Source: Hofstenia miamia
Taxonomy: Eukaryota; Xenacoelomorpha; Acoela
Assembly: GCA_004352715.1 (NCBI GenBank)
Contig: SCFE01000072.1
Location: forward strand, 167,566-231,565
Length of the DNA stretch: 64,000 nt
Direction: 5' to 3'
The translations under genes were made by a program, and so were the position numbers. This document shows, in pieces, positions 34,669 through 47,239 of the stretch; the stretch's first letter is position 1; the number at the start of each line of letters is the position of its first letter. The notes beneath the pieces are model-generated. The model made no database searches. It saw only the letters and a program-made list of their open reading frames with translations, and was not told where the DNA came from.

Positions 34669-37600
34669 GTGACCATAAAGAAAACTTACCATTCTTGAGA
34701 AATCCAAAGGTGACAAGCAACAGTTTGTGATATCCTTCACCAACTTGCAAACAGTCTTCTTCACATTGAATATATCCTGAAAATGTATGTATAAAACCAC
34801 AACGTAATATTATTTCATCAAATTGTGACCATAAAGAAAACTTACCATTCTTGAGAAATCCAAAGGTGACAAGCAACAGTTTGTGATATCCTTCACCAAC
34901 TTGCAAACAGTCTTCTTCACATTGAATATATCCTGAAAATGTATGTATAAAACCACAACGTAATATTATTTCATCAAATTGTGACCATAAAGAAAACTTA
35001 CCATTCTTGAGAAATCCAAAGGTGACAAGCAACAGTTTGTGATATCCTTCACCAACTTGCAAACAGTCTTCTTCACATTGAATATATCCTGAAAATGTAT
35101 GTATAAAACCACAACGTAATATTATTTCATCAAATTGTGACCATAAAGAAAACTTACCATTCTTGAGAAATCCAAAGGTGACAAGCAACAGTTTGTGATA
35201 TCCTTCACCAACTTGCAAACAGTCTTCTTCACATTGAATATATCCTGAAAATGTATGTATAAAACCACAACGTAATATTATTTCATCAAATTGTGACCAT
35301 AAAGAAAACTTACCATTCTTGAGAAATCCAAAGGTGACAAGCAACAGTTTGTGATATCCTTCACCAACTTGCAAACAGTCTTCTTCACATTGAATATATC
35401 CTGAAAATGTATGTATAAAACCACAACGTAATATTATTTCATCAAATTGTGACCATAAAGAAAACTTACCATTCTTGAGAAATCCAAAGGTGACAAGCAA
35501 CAGTTTGTGATATCCTTCACCAACTTGCAAACAGTCTTCTTCACATTGAATATATCCTGAAAATGTATGTATAAAACCACAACGTAATATTATTTCATCA
35601 AATTGTGACCATAAAGAAAACTTACCATTCTTGAGAAATCCAAAGGTGACAAGCAACAGTTTGTGATATCCTTCACCAACTTGCAAACAGTCTTCTTCAC
35701 ATTGAATATATCCTGAAAATGTATGTATAAAACCACAACGTAATATTATTTCATCAAATTGTGACCATAAAGAAAACTTACCATTCTTGAGAAATCCAAA
35801 GGTGACAAGCAACAGTTTGTGATATCCTTCACCAACTTGCAAACAGTCTTCTTCACATTGAATATATCCTGAAAATGTATGTATAAAACCACAACGTAAT
35901 ATTATTTCATCAAATTGTGACCATAAAGAAAACTTACCATTCTTGAGAAATCCAAAGGTGACAAGCAACAGTTTGTGATATCCTTCACCAACTTGCAAAC
36001 AGTCTTCTTCACATTGAATATATCCTGAAAATGTATGTATAAAACCACAACGTAATATTATTTCATCAAATTGTGACCATAAAGAAAACTTACCATTCTT
36101 GAGAAATCCAAAGGTGACAAGCAACAGTTTGTGATATCCTTCACCAACTTGCAAACAGTCTTCTTCACATTGAATATATCCTGAAAATGTATGTATAAAA
36201 CCACAACGTAATATTATTTCATCAAATTGTGACCATAAAGAAAACTTACCATTCTTGAGAAATCCAAAGGTGACAAGCAACAGTTTGTGATATCCTTCAC
36301 CAACTTGCAAACAGTCTTCTTCACATTGAATATATCCTGAAAATGTATGTATAAAACCACAACGTAATATTATTTCATCAAATTGTGACCATAAAGAAAA
36401 CTTACCATTCTTGAGAAATCCAAAGGTGACAAGCAACAGTTTGTGATATCCTTCACCAACTTGCAAACAGTCTTCTTCACATTGAATATATCCTGAAAAT
36501 GTATGTATAAAACCACAACGTAATATTATTTCATCAAATTGTGACCATAAAGAAAACTTACCATTCTTGAGAAATCCAAAGGTGACAAGCAACAGTTTGT
36601 GATATCCTTCACCAACTTGCAAACAGTCTTCTTCACATTGAATATATCCTGAAAATGTATGTATAAAACCACAACGTAATATTATTTCATCAAATTGTGA
36701 CCATAAAGAAAACTTACCATTCTTGAGAAATCCAAAGGTGACAAGCAACAGTTTGTGATATCCTTCACCAACTTGCAAACAGTCTTCTTCACATTGAATA
36801 TATCCTGAAAATGTATGTATAAAACCACAACGTAATATTATTTCATCAAATTGTGACCATAAAGAAAACTTACCATTCTTGAGAAATCCAAAGGTGACAA
36901 GCAACAGTTTGTGATATCCTTCACCAACTTGCAAACAGTCTTCTTCACATTGAATATATCCTGAAAATGTATGTATAAAACCACAACGTAATATTATTTC
37001 ATCAAATTGTGACCATAAAGAAAACTTACCATTCTTGAGAAATCCAAAGGTGACAAGCAACAGTTTGTGATATCCTTCACCAACTTGCAAACAGTCTTCT
37101 TCACATTGAATATATCCTGAAAATGTATGTATAAAACCACAACGTAATATTATTTCATCAAATTGTGACCATAAAGAAAACTTACCATTCTTGAGAAATC
37201 CAAAGGTGACAAGCAACAGTTTGTGATATCCTTCACCAACTTGCAAACAGTCTTCTTCACATTGAATATATCCTGAAAATGTATGTATAAAACCACAACG
37301 TAATATTATTTCATCAAATTGTGACCATAAAGAAAACTTACCATTCTTGAGAAATCCAAAGGTGACAAGCAACAGTTTGTGATATCCTTCACCAACTTGC
37401 AAACAGTCTTCTTCACATTGAATATATCCTGAAAATGTATGTATAAAACCACAACGTAATATTATTTCATCAAATTGTGACCATAAAGAAAACTTACCAT
37501 TCTTGAGAAATCCAAAGGTGACAAGCAACAGTTTGTGATATCCTTCACCAACTTGCAAACAGTCTTCTTCACATTGAATATATCCTGAAAATGTATGTAT

Positions 37601-39955
37601 AAAACCACAACGTAATATTATTTCATCAAATTGTGACCATAAAGAAAACTTACCATTCTTGAGAAATCCAAAGGTGACAAGCAACAGTTTGTGATATCCT
37701 TCACCAACTTGCAAACAGTCTTCTTCACATTGAATATATCCTGAAAATGTATGTATAAAACCACAACGTAATATTATTTCATCAAATTGTGACCATAAAG
37801 AAAACTTACCATTCTTGAGAAATCCAAAGGTGACAAGCAACAGTTTGTGATATCCTTCACCAACTTGCAAACAGTCTTCTTCACATTGAATATATCCTGA
37901 AAATGTATGTATAAAACCACAACGTAATATTATTTCATCAAATTGTGACCATAAAGAAAACTTACCATTCTTGAGAAATCCAAAGGTGACAAGCAACAGT
38001 TTGTGATATCCTTCACCAACTTGCAAACAGTCTTCTTCACATTGAATATATCCTGAAAATGTATGTATAAAACCACAACGTAATATTATTTCATCAAATT
38101 GTGACCATAAAGAAAACTTACCATTCTTGAGAAATCCAAAGGTGACAAGCAACAGTTTGTGATATCCTTCACCAACTTGCAAACAGTCTTCTTCACATTG
38201 AATATATCCTGAAAATGTATGTATAAAACCACAACGTAATATTATTTCATCAAATTGTGACCATAAAGAAAACTTACCATTCTTGAGAAATCCAAAGGTG
38301 ACAAGCAACAGTTTGTGATATCCTTCACCAACTTGCAAACAGTCTTCTTCACATTGAATATATCCTGAAAATGTATGTATAAAACCACAACGTAATATTA
38401 TTTCATCAAATTGTGACCATAAAGAAAACTTACCATTCTTGAGAAATCCAAAGGTGACAAGCAACAGTTTGTGATATCCTTCACCAACTTGCAAACAGTC
38501 TTCTTCACATTGAATATATCCTGAAAATGTATGTATAAAACCACAACGTAATATTATTTCATCAAATTGTGACCATAAAGAAAACTTACCATTCTTGAGA
38601 AATCCAAAGGTGACAAGCAACAGTTTGTGATATCCTTCACCAACTTGCAAACAGTCTTCTTCACATTGAATATATCCTGAAAATGTATGTATAAAACCAC
38701 AACGTAATATTATTTCATCAAATTGTGACCATAAAGAAAACTTACCATTCTTGAGAAATCCAAAGGTGACAAGCAACAGTTTGTGATATCCTTCACCAAC
38801 TTGCAAACAGTCTTCTTCACATTGAATATATCCTGAAAATGTATGTATAAAACCACAACGTAATATTATTTCATCAAATTGTGACCATAAAGAAAACTTA
38901 CCATTCTTGAGAAATCCAAAGGTGACAAGCAACAGTTTGTGATATCCTTCACCAACTTGCAAACAGTCTTCTTCACATTGAATATATCCTGAAAATGTAT
39001 GTATAAAACCACAACGTAATATTATTTCATCAAATTGTGACCATAAAGAAAACTTACCATTCTTGAGAAATCCAAAGGTGACAAGCAACAGTTTGTGATA
39101 TCCTTCACCAACTTGCAAACAGTCTTCTTCACATTGAATATATCCTGAAAATGTATGTATAAAACCACAACGTAATATTATTTCATCAAATTGTGACCAT
39201 AAAGAAAACTTACCATTCTTGAGAAATCCAAAGGTGACAAGCAACAGTTTGTGATATCCTTCACCAACTTGCAAACAGTCTTCTTCACATTGAATATATC
39301 CTGAAAATGTATGTATAAAACCACAACGTAATATTATTTCATCAAATTGTGACCATAAAGAAAACTTACCATTCTTGAGAAATCCAAAGGTGACAAGCAA
39401 CAGTTTGTGATATCCTTCACCAACTTGCAAACAGTCTTCTTCACATTGAATATATCCTGAAAATGTATGTATAAAACCACAACGTAATATTATTTCATCA
39501 AATTGTGACCATAAAGAAAACTTACCATTCTTGAGAAATCCAAAGGTGACAAGCAACAGTTTGTGATATCCTTCACCAACTTGCAAACAGTCTTCTTCAC
39601 ATTGAATATATCCTGAAAATGTATGTATAAAACCACAACGTAATATTATTTCATCAAATTGTGACCATAAAGAAAACTTACCATTCTTGAGAAATCCAAA
39701 GGTGACAAGCAACAGTTTGTGATATCCTTCACCAACTTGCAAACAGTCTTCTTCACATTGAATATATCCTGAAAATGTATGTATAAAACCACAACGTAAT
39801 ATTATTTCATCAAATTGTGACCATAAAGAAAACTTACCATTCTTGAGAAATCCAAAGGTGACAAGCAACAGTTTGTGATATCCTTCACCAACTTGCAAAC
39901 AGTCTTCTTCACATTGAATATATCCTGAAAATGTATGTATAAAACCACAACGTAA
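34669..39955 (-). repeat. 156-bp tandem array, 33.9 copies, each holding a predicted exon
   Basis: The period is exactly 156 bp (unit starts 34669, 34825, 34981 ... 39817), giving 33 whole copies plus 139 bp. Every copy I compared is identical. On the minus strand each unit reads CATTTTCAG, an 87-nt exon beginning GATATATTCAATG and ending CTCAAGAATG, then GTAAGTTTTC and a 69-nt intron. Both splice sites are close to consensus. The exon is open in phase 0 (DIFNVKKTVCKLVKDITNCC...) and in phase 1 (YIQCEEDCLQVGEGYHKLLL...), closed in the third. 87 and 69 are both multiples of three, so the phase-1 frame also runs unbroken through exon plus intron for the whole array. I do not recognise the peptide. 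The array starts at a single N, and perfect identity is suspicious. Confidence 0.93.
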
Positions 39956-40399
39956 ATAGGTGCCAAATAGAAAAAAGAGGGTTGCAAGTACCCCAAAATC
40001 ACTCCTGAATCTGCTCTTAAACTTCAATTTTATCAACATCCTGAGTACCATTTGCGATCGGGCTTTTACTAAGCCAATTATTCTACTTTAAAAACAAAAT
40101 CTATGTAGAAATGCGTTTGCACACAGGTGTGTACATTTCCAACCCAAGCCAAGCCTATTTGAAAGGTTTTTTAACAAAATTTACAAAGTTTTGTAATTCA
40201 ATTAACCGCAAAAAATACATGTCAGATAATTGTGAATACATACTTCGGATAATGATATATTTTGTTATTTTTAAAATCATCTGTATATGAAATCACTATA
40301 CAAATAAAGTACTAAGTTCTTAAGATTTTAAAAATAGATTTTTTTGTTTCAATGATTAAGCTTGGTTGTTAGAATTGATTTAATTCCTTGGTAATTTAA
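39956..40399. other. Unique sequence flanking the array
   Basis: At 39955/39956 the array passes into unique DNA within the predicted intron upstream of the first minus-strand exon copy. I see no partner exon here. Confidence 0.4.
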
Positions 40400-43300
40400 A
40401 TAGTTGATTTTTCTTGGGGTCAAATACATTTTTACATTTCTTTTAAAGTCTTTAATTAATTTTCCTTCTTTAAACTATGGTGGTATTTCATTCCATAAGT
40501 CAATAAAAACATTAGTAAATGAGTTCTTCATAACATTTTTTTTAAATCTTAGTTTTTGTAAATATTATAATGAAAATAGTTATTTTCGTTAATAGTAGTT
40601 TGCCTTTTTCTTTCTCAGATGACATTGATAGTCCAATTAAAAATTCTTTTCTAGTTTGATCTTCATTCTTTTATTAAGAGTTGTTTGTAAACAGGCTGAA
40701 TAAAAATAATGAGGCAATATATATTATTTTATTAGAGTAACTTTCCAATTAATAGGTATGAATCTTTGGATTTTAGATAGTGTCTTGATTCGTTGTATCA
40801 TTTTCTGAATTATTTTATTGACTTCGATTTCAAATGTTAACTTATTGTCAACGATTATTCCTAAGTATTTAATTTTTGTATCTTGTATAATATTATGGTT
40901 TATTTTTAACATGAATTTTTGTGTCTTGTTATAATTGTTTAACACCATAAATCTAGTCTTGTCAACATTTAATTTCATTTTATTTTTTCAAAATACAGTA
41001 TTGCAGTTTGTAGTGCGCTTAATAAAGCACAATCGCTAGTTGAATACAGCAGGGTGTCATCAGCATTTTGGACACATTTTATGTTTTCATTAAAATTGAT
41101 GTCATTAACATAAAGATTGAATATTAATGGCCCTAGAACTGAGCCTTAAGGTATTCCTTTATTAATTTTTAGTTTAGTAGAGATTTCATTGTTTACTTTT
41201 ACGTATTGTTGTTTATTAGTTAAATATGAGGTTAATAACTCAGTTGCATATTCATTAAAGTTGTATATGTTTTAATTTTTTAATTAGTATTTCATGATCT
41301 ATCGAAATAAATGCTTTAGATAGATCCTTTATCTATATGATTTCTCCAATCGTCTAAAACAAAAATTAATGCATTATTCGTGGTCATATTCTTTCTAAAT
41401 CCAAATTGTAAAGGCCTTATTATTTGATAATTTTCGAAATATTCACTAAATTGGTGATAAAAAATTCTTTCAAATATTTTACTTATAATTGATAGAACTG
41501 AGATTGGTCTGTAATTAGTAGCTTCATCAATATCGACCTTTTTGTAAATAGGTATTATTTCTGCAATTTTCAATTCCTCTGGAAAAACAATTTCATTAAT
41601 GCATTGATTTAATATATCGCATAGTTATGATTTGCATTGCTTCCTTTATAAATCATGTTGGTGTTTTGCTTAGTCCCTGAGATTTATTAACTTTTATATG
41701 TAGTGTTACAAAAAAATTTCTTCTTTTCTCTTAAATTTTTATGAATTGTCATTTCTTCTTGATTGTGAATTTTTCTTTGTTCACGATCATTACATTTTTA
41801 CTAATTTTGTAAATGATTCATTTAGTATGGTTGCTATTAATTTTCTGTTTTTAATAATTTCACCATTTTCGTTTCTTATAGTTGTAACTTCCAACAATTT
41901 TTTGTTTTGGAAAAAACTAGAAATGAATTTCCATTTTTGTGAATTATTTTTGTTTTCAAAAGACTGTTTCAAAAAAAATATTTAAATCTTGTTTACACTT
42001 ATAACAACTTGGTTTCTTATGTTCTTATACTCCATAAAGTTTGCTATATTCTAATTCTTACAGTATTTTATATACGCAGTATGTTTCATTTAGATTAAAA
42101 GTTTAGTTTCATTTGTTATCCATAGTTTCCATTTTGGTAATTTTTTATCAGATTTAGTTTGCTTTATCTTTTTAAGTGGGCATTGTTTATTGTAAAGATA
42201 ATTTAAACTATCAGTAAGAAATTTTAGTTTTCTATCAACACTTTCTAAATTAAAGAAAAATTCCCAATTTAGTAATAAAACGTCATTGAATAGCATATGT
42301 ATTTTGAATTTACATCTTGAATGAACATATTGATATTGTATTGGTTTAATTTTTTCTTTGTATATTGCACATGTTAATAAATGATCTGATATCAAACAAT
42401 CAATAACGAAGTATTCAAAATTTGCCTCTTATATAATCAATTAATGAAGAATTCTTTGAATTTATGTGTTGGAATTTTTACATTAATAACTGATATACCA
42501 TAAATATCTATTAAATCATGTATTTCTTTTTCAGCTTTGTTAAGATAGTTTTGTTTATTGATGTTGATAGTTTAGAAGCTTTGTTAATTTCAACTATCGT
42601 TGTAGGTAGAAAGTCTTTATATGATTCCTTATTGTTTCAATAACTGATATTTATTAATGAAATTTTATTATTAATGTTTACTTGTATCCATAAACTTTCA
42701 AATTTAGATTTTTTATTGACTATATCTTTTATCTGTTTAGGTTTGAAATGTCTAGGAACTGATATTAATACCCTACCTCCTCTTGACTTCTTGGATAATG
42801 ACTTGTCTCTATTCTTAGTAAAAAATATTATATCTTTGTTACAGTTTGGTAATTTATCTTCCTTTGTTACCTAGGTTTCAATTATTCCAACTATTGAATT
42901 TAAATCAAAATTATTTATTATATCAGAAAATTTATCAAATTTGTTTTCAATACTTTGAAAATTGATATTCACAAATTTCAATTTGATTTTGTTGGTATTT
43001 AATTTATTTTTTAGATTACTAAAAGATACTATATTATCCATATCTATTCATCTATTTTTGTTTTCATTATAGTTCCTTAAAAATTGGACAATTTTTGTTA
43101 AATAAATTATGAGTAGATGATTGGTTTTTAAATTTTTTAGACTTAGCGCAAGTTAAACAATATTTTTTTTCTTTATTGTTTTTAAATGGACATTCTTCAT
43201 AAGAATGTTCAATTATACAATACATGCAGTTAAATGTTTCACTTAAACAAGTCTTTAATGTATGTCCATATTTCCCCCATTTCGAACACATCTTTATATA

Positions 43301-44090
43301 ATGATGATCATTTATTTTTAGTATTGTTAAACCGAGTTTAATTTTGTTTGTAATAATTAGTGTCCTTAATTGTGGCGTTGTTTTTATAATGTCTTTGGAG
43401 TTAAACTTATTTATTTTACTAAAAAACAACTATCCTCTTCCTTAAAATTTTTAAGCAGTGTGCTGTTGCTCTCAAGCAACCTTTTGATATACAAATCACA
43501 ATCTTCAGTCTCTTCATATAAAGGAATGTTCAATAATTTTAATTTGGGTAAAAACTTTGTAGATGTTTTAACAGTAACATTTTTTATTTTTGTAAGTTCT
43601 TTTTCGATTACATTAATTTTCTTTTCAGATTCGCAGAATAACATTATGTCATTATTGGTAGTGACACCAAGTTGCTGAACCAAATTTTCGTTTTTATTGT
43701 CAATATTTTTAATGGTTTTTTCAATATTACTGATACGTTTTTTATATTCCTTATTGTTTAATGATCCATCTTTTTGATGTAGTAATTTGCTTTTTAATGT
43801 AATTTTTTGGTTTAAAAGCTTTTTTGAGCTTGTTTCGGGCTTTTTGAGGATTCCACTATTGCAGAATTCAATTCATTAGTTTTAACATTAATACAGGCTA
43901 AGAAATTCTTCTTAATCCTGGAAAAATTACTATTACAGTCCAATTTGTTTTTACTGCAAATATTCATACCATTTATGTAGTATTCGAGGTCAGTACATGA
44001 CATTAAGAGATTCGTAATTTTCGATTCTTCATCATTACTGCGCTTAAAAGCTTCTGAATACAACATTGACATCATTCAGATGTATTTCCA
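40400..44090 (-). pseudogene. Near-complete non-LTR retrotransposon (Jockey/CR1-like), inactive
   Basis: Reading from about 44090 leftwards, ORF1 (44075 to 43067, broken into three frames) has a Lys/Glu-rich coiled region and zinc-knuckle-like cysteines (CSKWGKYGHTLKTC, CMYCIIEHSYEECP, YCLTCAK). The endonuclease (about 43030-42090) has FVNINFQSIENKFDKF near 42960, SRGGRVLISVPRHFKP near 42760 and SDHLLTCAIY near 42385. The reverse transcriptase has NYRPISVLSIISKIFERI and QFGFRK (41400-41530), DLSKAFISID near 41300, a GIP-stop-GSVLGP block near 41140 (CAA changed to TAA) and ADDTLLYS near 41060. It ends with KYLGIIVDNKL near 40860. A WNEIPP-type C-terminal tail lies near 40480. It sits in the last ASB intron. 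Confidence 0.85.
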
Positions 44091-44440
44091 ATTTATTAGT
44101 TATAGAAATTCAAAAATTTCGATACTTAAAAAGTCACGGACAACTTACGTGGAAACTTCTATAAATAAAACATTATGCACCGTCCGGTTAAAGCATACAC
44201 ACTTCGGATTATTGCATTCACACTTGGGACATTTGGAATTGTTGTCGTTGTTGATAATTTGTTTATATGGTTAAATTACATACATAAAATTTTTTAATTT
44301 CACATGTATATTAAAAAACTTAATAGAAACAGTAATTCATTCAAAGTATGATCACAGATATTTCTGGTGGTAAACGCGTCATTTATTTCTTTTCTTATAT
44401 TTTCTAAATTTTCTTTGGTTTGGGAGATGTAATATTACAG

Positions 44441-44743
44441 TATTGCAATAACTTTTTGAAGTTTAGTAAGAGCTCTTGTGATGATTTGGATTTTGTGTTG
44501 TGGTTGAAAGGTGTTGATTTATCAGAATGTAATCCTGCTTTGCAACAGTGGTATTCAGAAAGAAGCATCGTACCTCTCAGTCTTAAGAACCTGTGTCGTC
44601 GTGTTATTCAATGTTATTTAAATCCTGGCGCTGATCGCCAATTACAAGTTGCAGTTTTTGATATACCTCAAACGTTAAAGCCATTTCTTTGTCGCAATGT
44701 CCTTCTAAATGATCAATGCAAAGAGATGATGCGAATCAGTTGA
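44441..44743 (+). CDS. ASB-like ankyrin/SOCS-box protein, terminal SOCS-box exon
   Basis: After ATATTACAG the last exon encodes 100 residues and a stop (TGA). Residues about 50-95 are a SOCS box: PLSLKNLCRRVIQCYL fits the BC-box (T/S/P)LxxxC that binds Elongin C, and FDIPQTLKPFLC fits the Cul5-type IPxxL region. The first half (LDFVLWLKGVDLSECNPALQ) is probably linker or a last ankyrin-like helix. The exon starts in phase 0, which does not match the phase-2 end of the exon at 31536-31890. One or more exons must therefore be missing between. Ankyrin repeats followed by a C-terminal SOCS box is the defining ASB layout. Confidence 0.82.
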   Translation, partial: YCNNFLKFSKSSCDDLDFVLWLKGVDLSECNPALQQWYSERSIVPLSLKNLCRRVIQCYLNPGADRQLQVAVFDIPQTLKPFLCRNVLLNDQCKEMMRIS

Positions 44744-44972
44744 AAATGTCATCACTAATTTGTTTTGCCTCGTATATTGAAATTATAAATTCATATTTTA
44801 AACTCAACAGATTCAATTGCAGTCACCATTTTTATGTTACATTCTGTGCAATAGTTGTATTTACTTAGTTTTAGAAACATAGTTGTTTGTAAATTTTTAG
44901 CAATTCTAGAATTCTTAGAAATGTATATTTTTATAAATGCAATGAATTTTAGCTATATGTAAAAATTTGTAT

Positions 44973-44978
44973 ATTAAA
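44973..44978 (+). promoter_or_regulatory. Candidate polyadenylation signal for the ASB-like gene
   Basis: ATTAAA lies 230 bases after the stop and is followed by a GT/T-rich stretch (GTTTATTTTTGTAATTTGT), a plausible downstream element. Confidence 0.45.
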
Positions 44979-45225
44979 GTTTATTTTTGTAATTTGTAAA
45001 ATTAAATTCTTTGTTTTGTTCCTAATTCATAAAATGTGATATTTATGCTCAAAAGCCTACTCGTTTCTTATATAGTCTTGCTTCAGATAGCAAAGGAAAT
45101 TGTTTTTGAGGAGCTAAACTATGTGGTTCTCACGTTTAATATATTGCATTAAAATCCTGGATTTCAACACATGAAGTTAGATTCAGTTTAGAAAACCAGT
45201 GTCAGCAAAGTGTTTTAAGAGTCAA

Positions 45226-46690
45226 AGAAAATTTATTGCTGTAAACTAGTACAAAAACTACAAATACATGTATTTACAAAATAATAATAAAATATATATA
45301 CTATAAATTTGTGTGTGAGTTTGTTGTGCTATACAAAATTTTCGAATGAGTGTAGTACGTTATTGTCGTTAATACATTGTATATTAAAGATGAATCTGTG
45401 CAATTTTTTTCTTAATTTCTTGTAGGTTTTTTCGTGTTGAATTTCATGATCTAATTTATTCCATACCTTAGTTGGTTTGTGGTGAAAGCTATTGTAATGT
45501 TTATCTAAGCATATAAATTTTGAGAACCTTCATTTAATTTAATATATTGTTTTAAAAACGAAATCGCGGGTTGACCAAATTTGAATTTAAATAATACTGA
45601 TAAGATATGCATTTGAATTTGGTAGTAAGGAGATATTTTGTATTTTGGTCGATAGTTGGATACATTGTCATGTTTTTTGAGCGAAATTAAGTGTTTTAAG
45701 AGACCAATTGAAGGTTTTAGAATGCGATATTTCGAGTTTATATTTAAGAGAAATGAGCAATATTGAAAGTATGAAAAGCAGAGAGCATTTATTAATTGTT
45801 TGTGATATGTATTTCTAATGTGATAAAGATACCTAATCCCAGCTGCCATTTATCTAATTTTTGGCATTAAGAATTGGTCGAAATTAAATCATTGTCGATT
45901 TCAACACCTAAATAGCTGATGGATTCACTTTGTTTTATTGGTACATGGTTTATATTAAGTTCAATGTTTTTTGTGAGACTTTTGAATGTCTTAGGAGAGA
46001 ATATTTTGAATTGTTTTTTCAAAATTTATTTTCAGCTATTTATTTGAGAAATATTTTGTTTGATTTTCAATATCATTTTGCAAGTCCTTATTTGCTTTAA
46101 AAGCATTTATATTAGTACTTATAAGACAGGAATCATCTGCATATTGAAAAATTTTACTGTATTTTACATTTTGGTTTATGTCATTTACGTAGATTGCAAA
46201 TAGGATGGGACCTAGAACCGTGGGCACCCCGCAGTCAGTTATAATATATTTTGATTTTTTGCCCTTAAGTATAACTCTTTCCTGTCGATTTTGAAGGAAG
46301 TTCGTTATTAAATTAATAGCCCTTAAGTCAAATTTCATTGAGTTAAAGGCCTTGCTTAAATCAACAAGAGCAACGCAACTACATTTATTATGGGCTAAAT
46401 TAGATTTTATTTGTTCTTATACTGATGAAATTGCATCTTGAGTGCTATAACCACTACGAAACCCAAACTGTTTTTCAAGAGAATATTCTCAGATTTCAAA
46501 TAGACGTTTATTTGATTATTTAATAGTTTCTCTAACAGTTTACTAAAAAGATGGCTAATACAAATAGATCTATAATTGTTTGCGTTTAGAGGGTCGCCTT
46601 TTTTAAATAGAGGCCATATGTCAAATTTTTTGAAAATTTTGGTAAACTCGTTATCAATAATGCATTGGTTAAATGCTAATAACAGACACT
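45226..46690 (-). pseudogene. Second non-LTR retrotransposon fragment: reverse transcriptase and 3' end
   Basis: The minus strand from about 46680 reads FKKGDPLNANNYRSICI, VALVDLSKAFNSMKFDLRAI, a GVPTVLGPILFAIYVNDI block (the usual GVPQGSVLGP with a net two-codon loss) and the palm motif FQYADDSCLI near 46150. A thumb and C-terminal region follows (45505-45849: HKQLINALCFSYFQYC). The 3' tail TTTATTGCTGTAAAC at about 45233 recurs at 57590, defining the family's 3' end. Frameshifts and stops make it inactive. Confidence 0.82.
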
Positions 46691-46697
46691 AATATAT

Positions 46698-46775
46698 AAT
46701 CTAGAGGGAATATTTTGGAAAAGATACAAGATAAAAACGAATATCTTACCTTTTGCAAAATATTCCCTCTAGATT
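46698..46775. repeat. 78-nt near-perfect palindrome (hairpin)
   Basis: AATCTAGAGGGAATATTTTG at 46698-46717 is the exact inverse of CAAAATATTCCCTCTAGATT at 46756-46775. Pairing continues inward through GAAAAGATA/TATCTTACCTTTT with small bulges to an AT-rich loop. It could be a tiny MITE, a snapback insertion or a pre-miRNA-like hairpin. Confidence 0.85.
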
Positions 46776-47239
46776 TTACCATGGTAACTGCTAGCATTAA
46801 TTCTTAGTTATTGAGAGTACTAGTTTGTGTATTCAGTCATATTTAAAAGTAAACCTTGGATGTACATGTTTATTTCAAGTGTTTTCAATTATTTCTTAAA
46901 ACTCGTTTTTCTGTTCTTTAAAATTTTAACTTTACAAATTAGTTGAGAATTTTTTAGATGATTGAAATTGTTTACTTAGTTAAATGAAATCACTTTGAAA
47001 AATGGTAAAGTATTTTCTTGTAATTCATATACGGGATAAGTTGAGACAGTGTCTGGAGACCTTGGGTGATTTTGTTAGAGAATTCCCTGAATTTTACATT
47101 AGTGATTTCATTCTGGTGAAAATCGCGTCAACTTGAAGCACTTCATCAGTTAATTTTGCAACTTTCTTGAAAATGACGAGTTTCACATAAAATTTCTATG
47201 TAAATATCGTATTAAAAGCAATGCTTTAATGTACCTTCT

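Noticed and set aside
34669-39955. CRISPR-like array
   Set aside because: There are no spacers: the whole 156-bp unit is identical. The context is eukaryotic with spliced genes and transposons.
34619-40051. A single 1810-residue minus-strand protein of 52-residue repeats
   Set aside because: It is continuous only because the 156-bp unit has no stop in that frame. It reads through strong splice sites in every unit, crosses an N and starts outside the array without any domain support.
46698-46775. Hairpin as a transcription terminator
   Set aside because: Rho-independent terminators do not apply in a eukaryotic genome, and no gene ends here.
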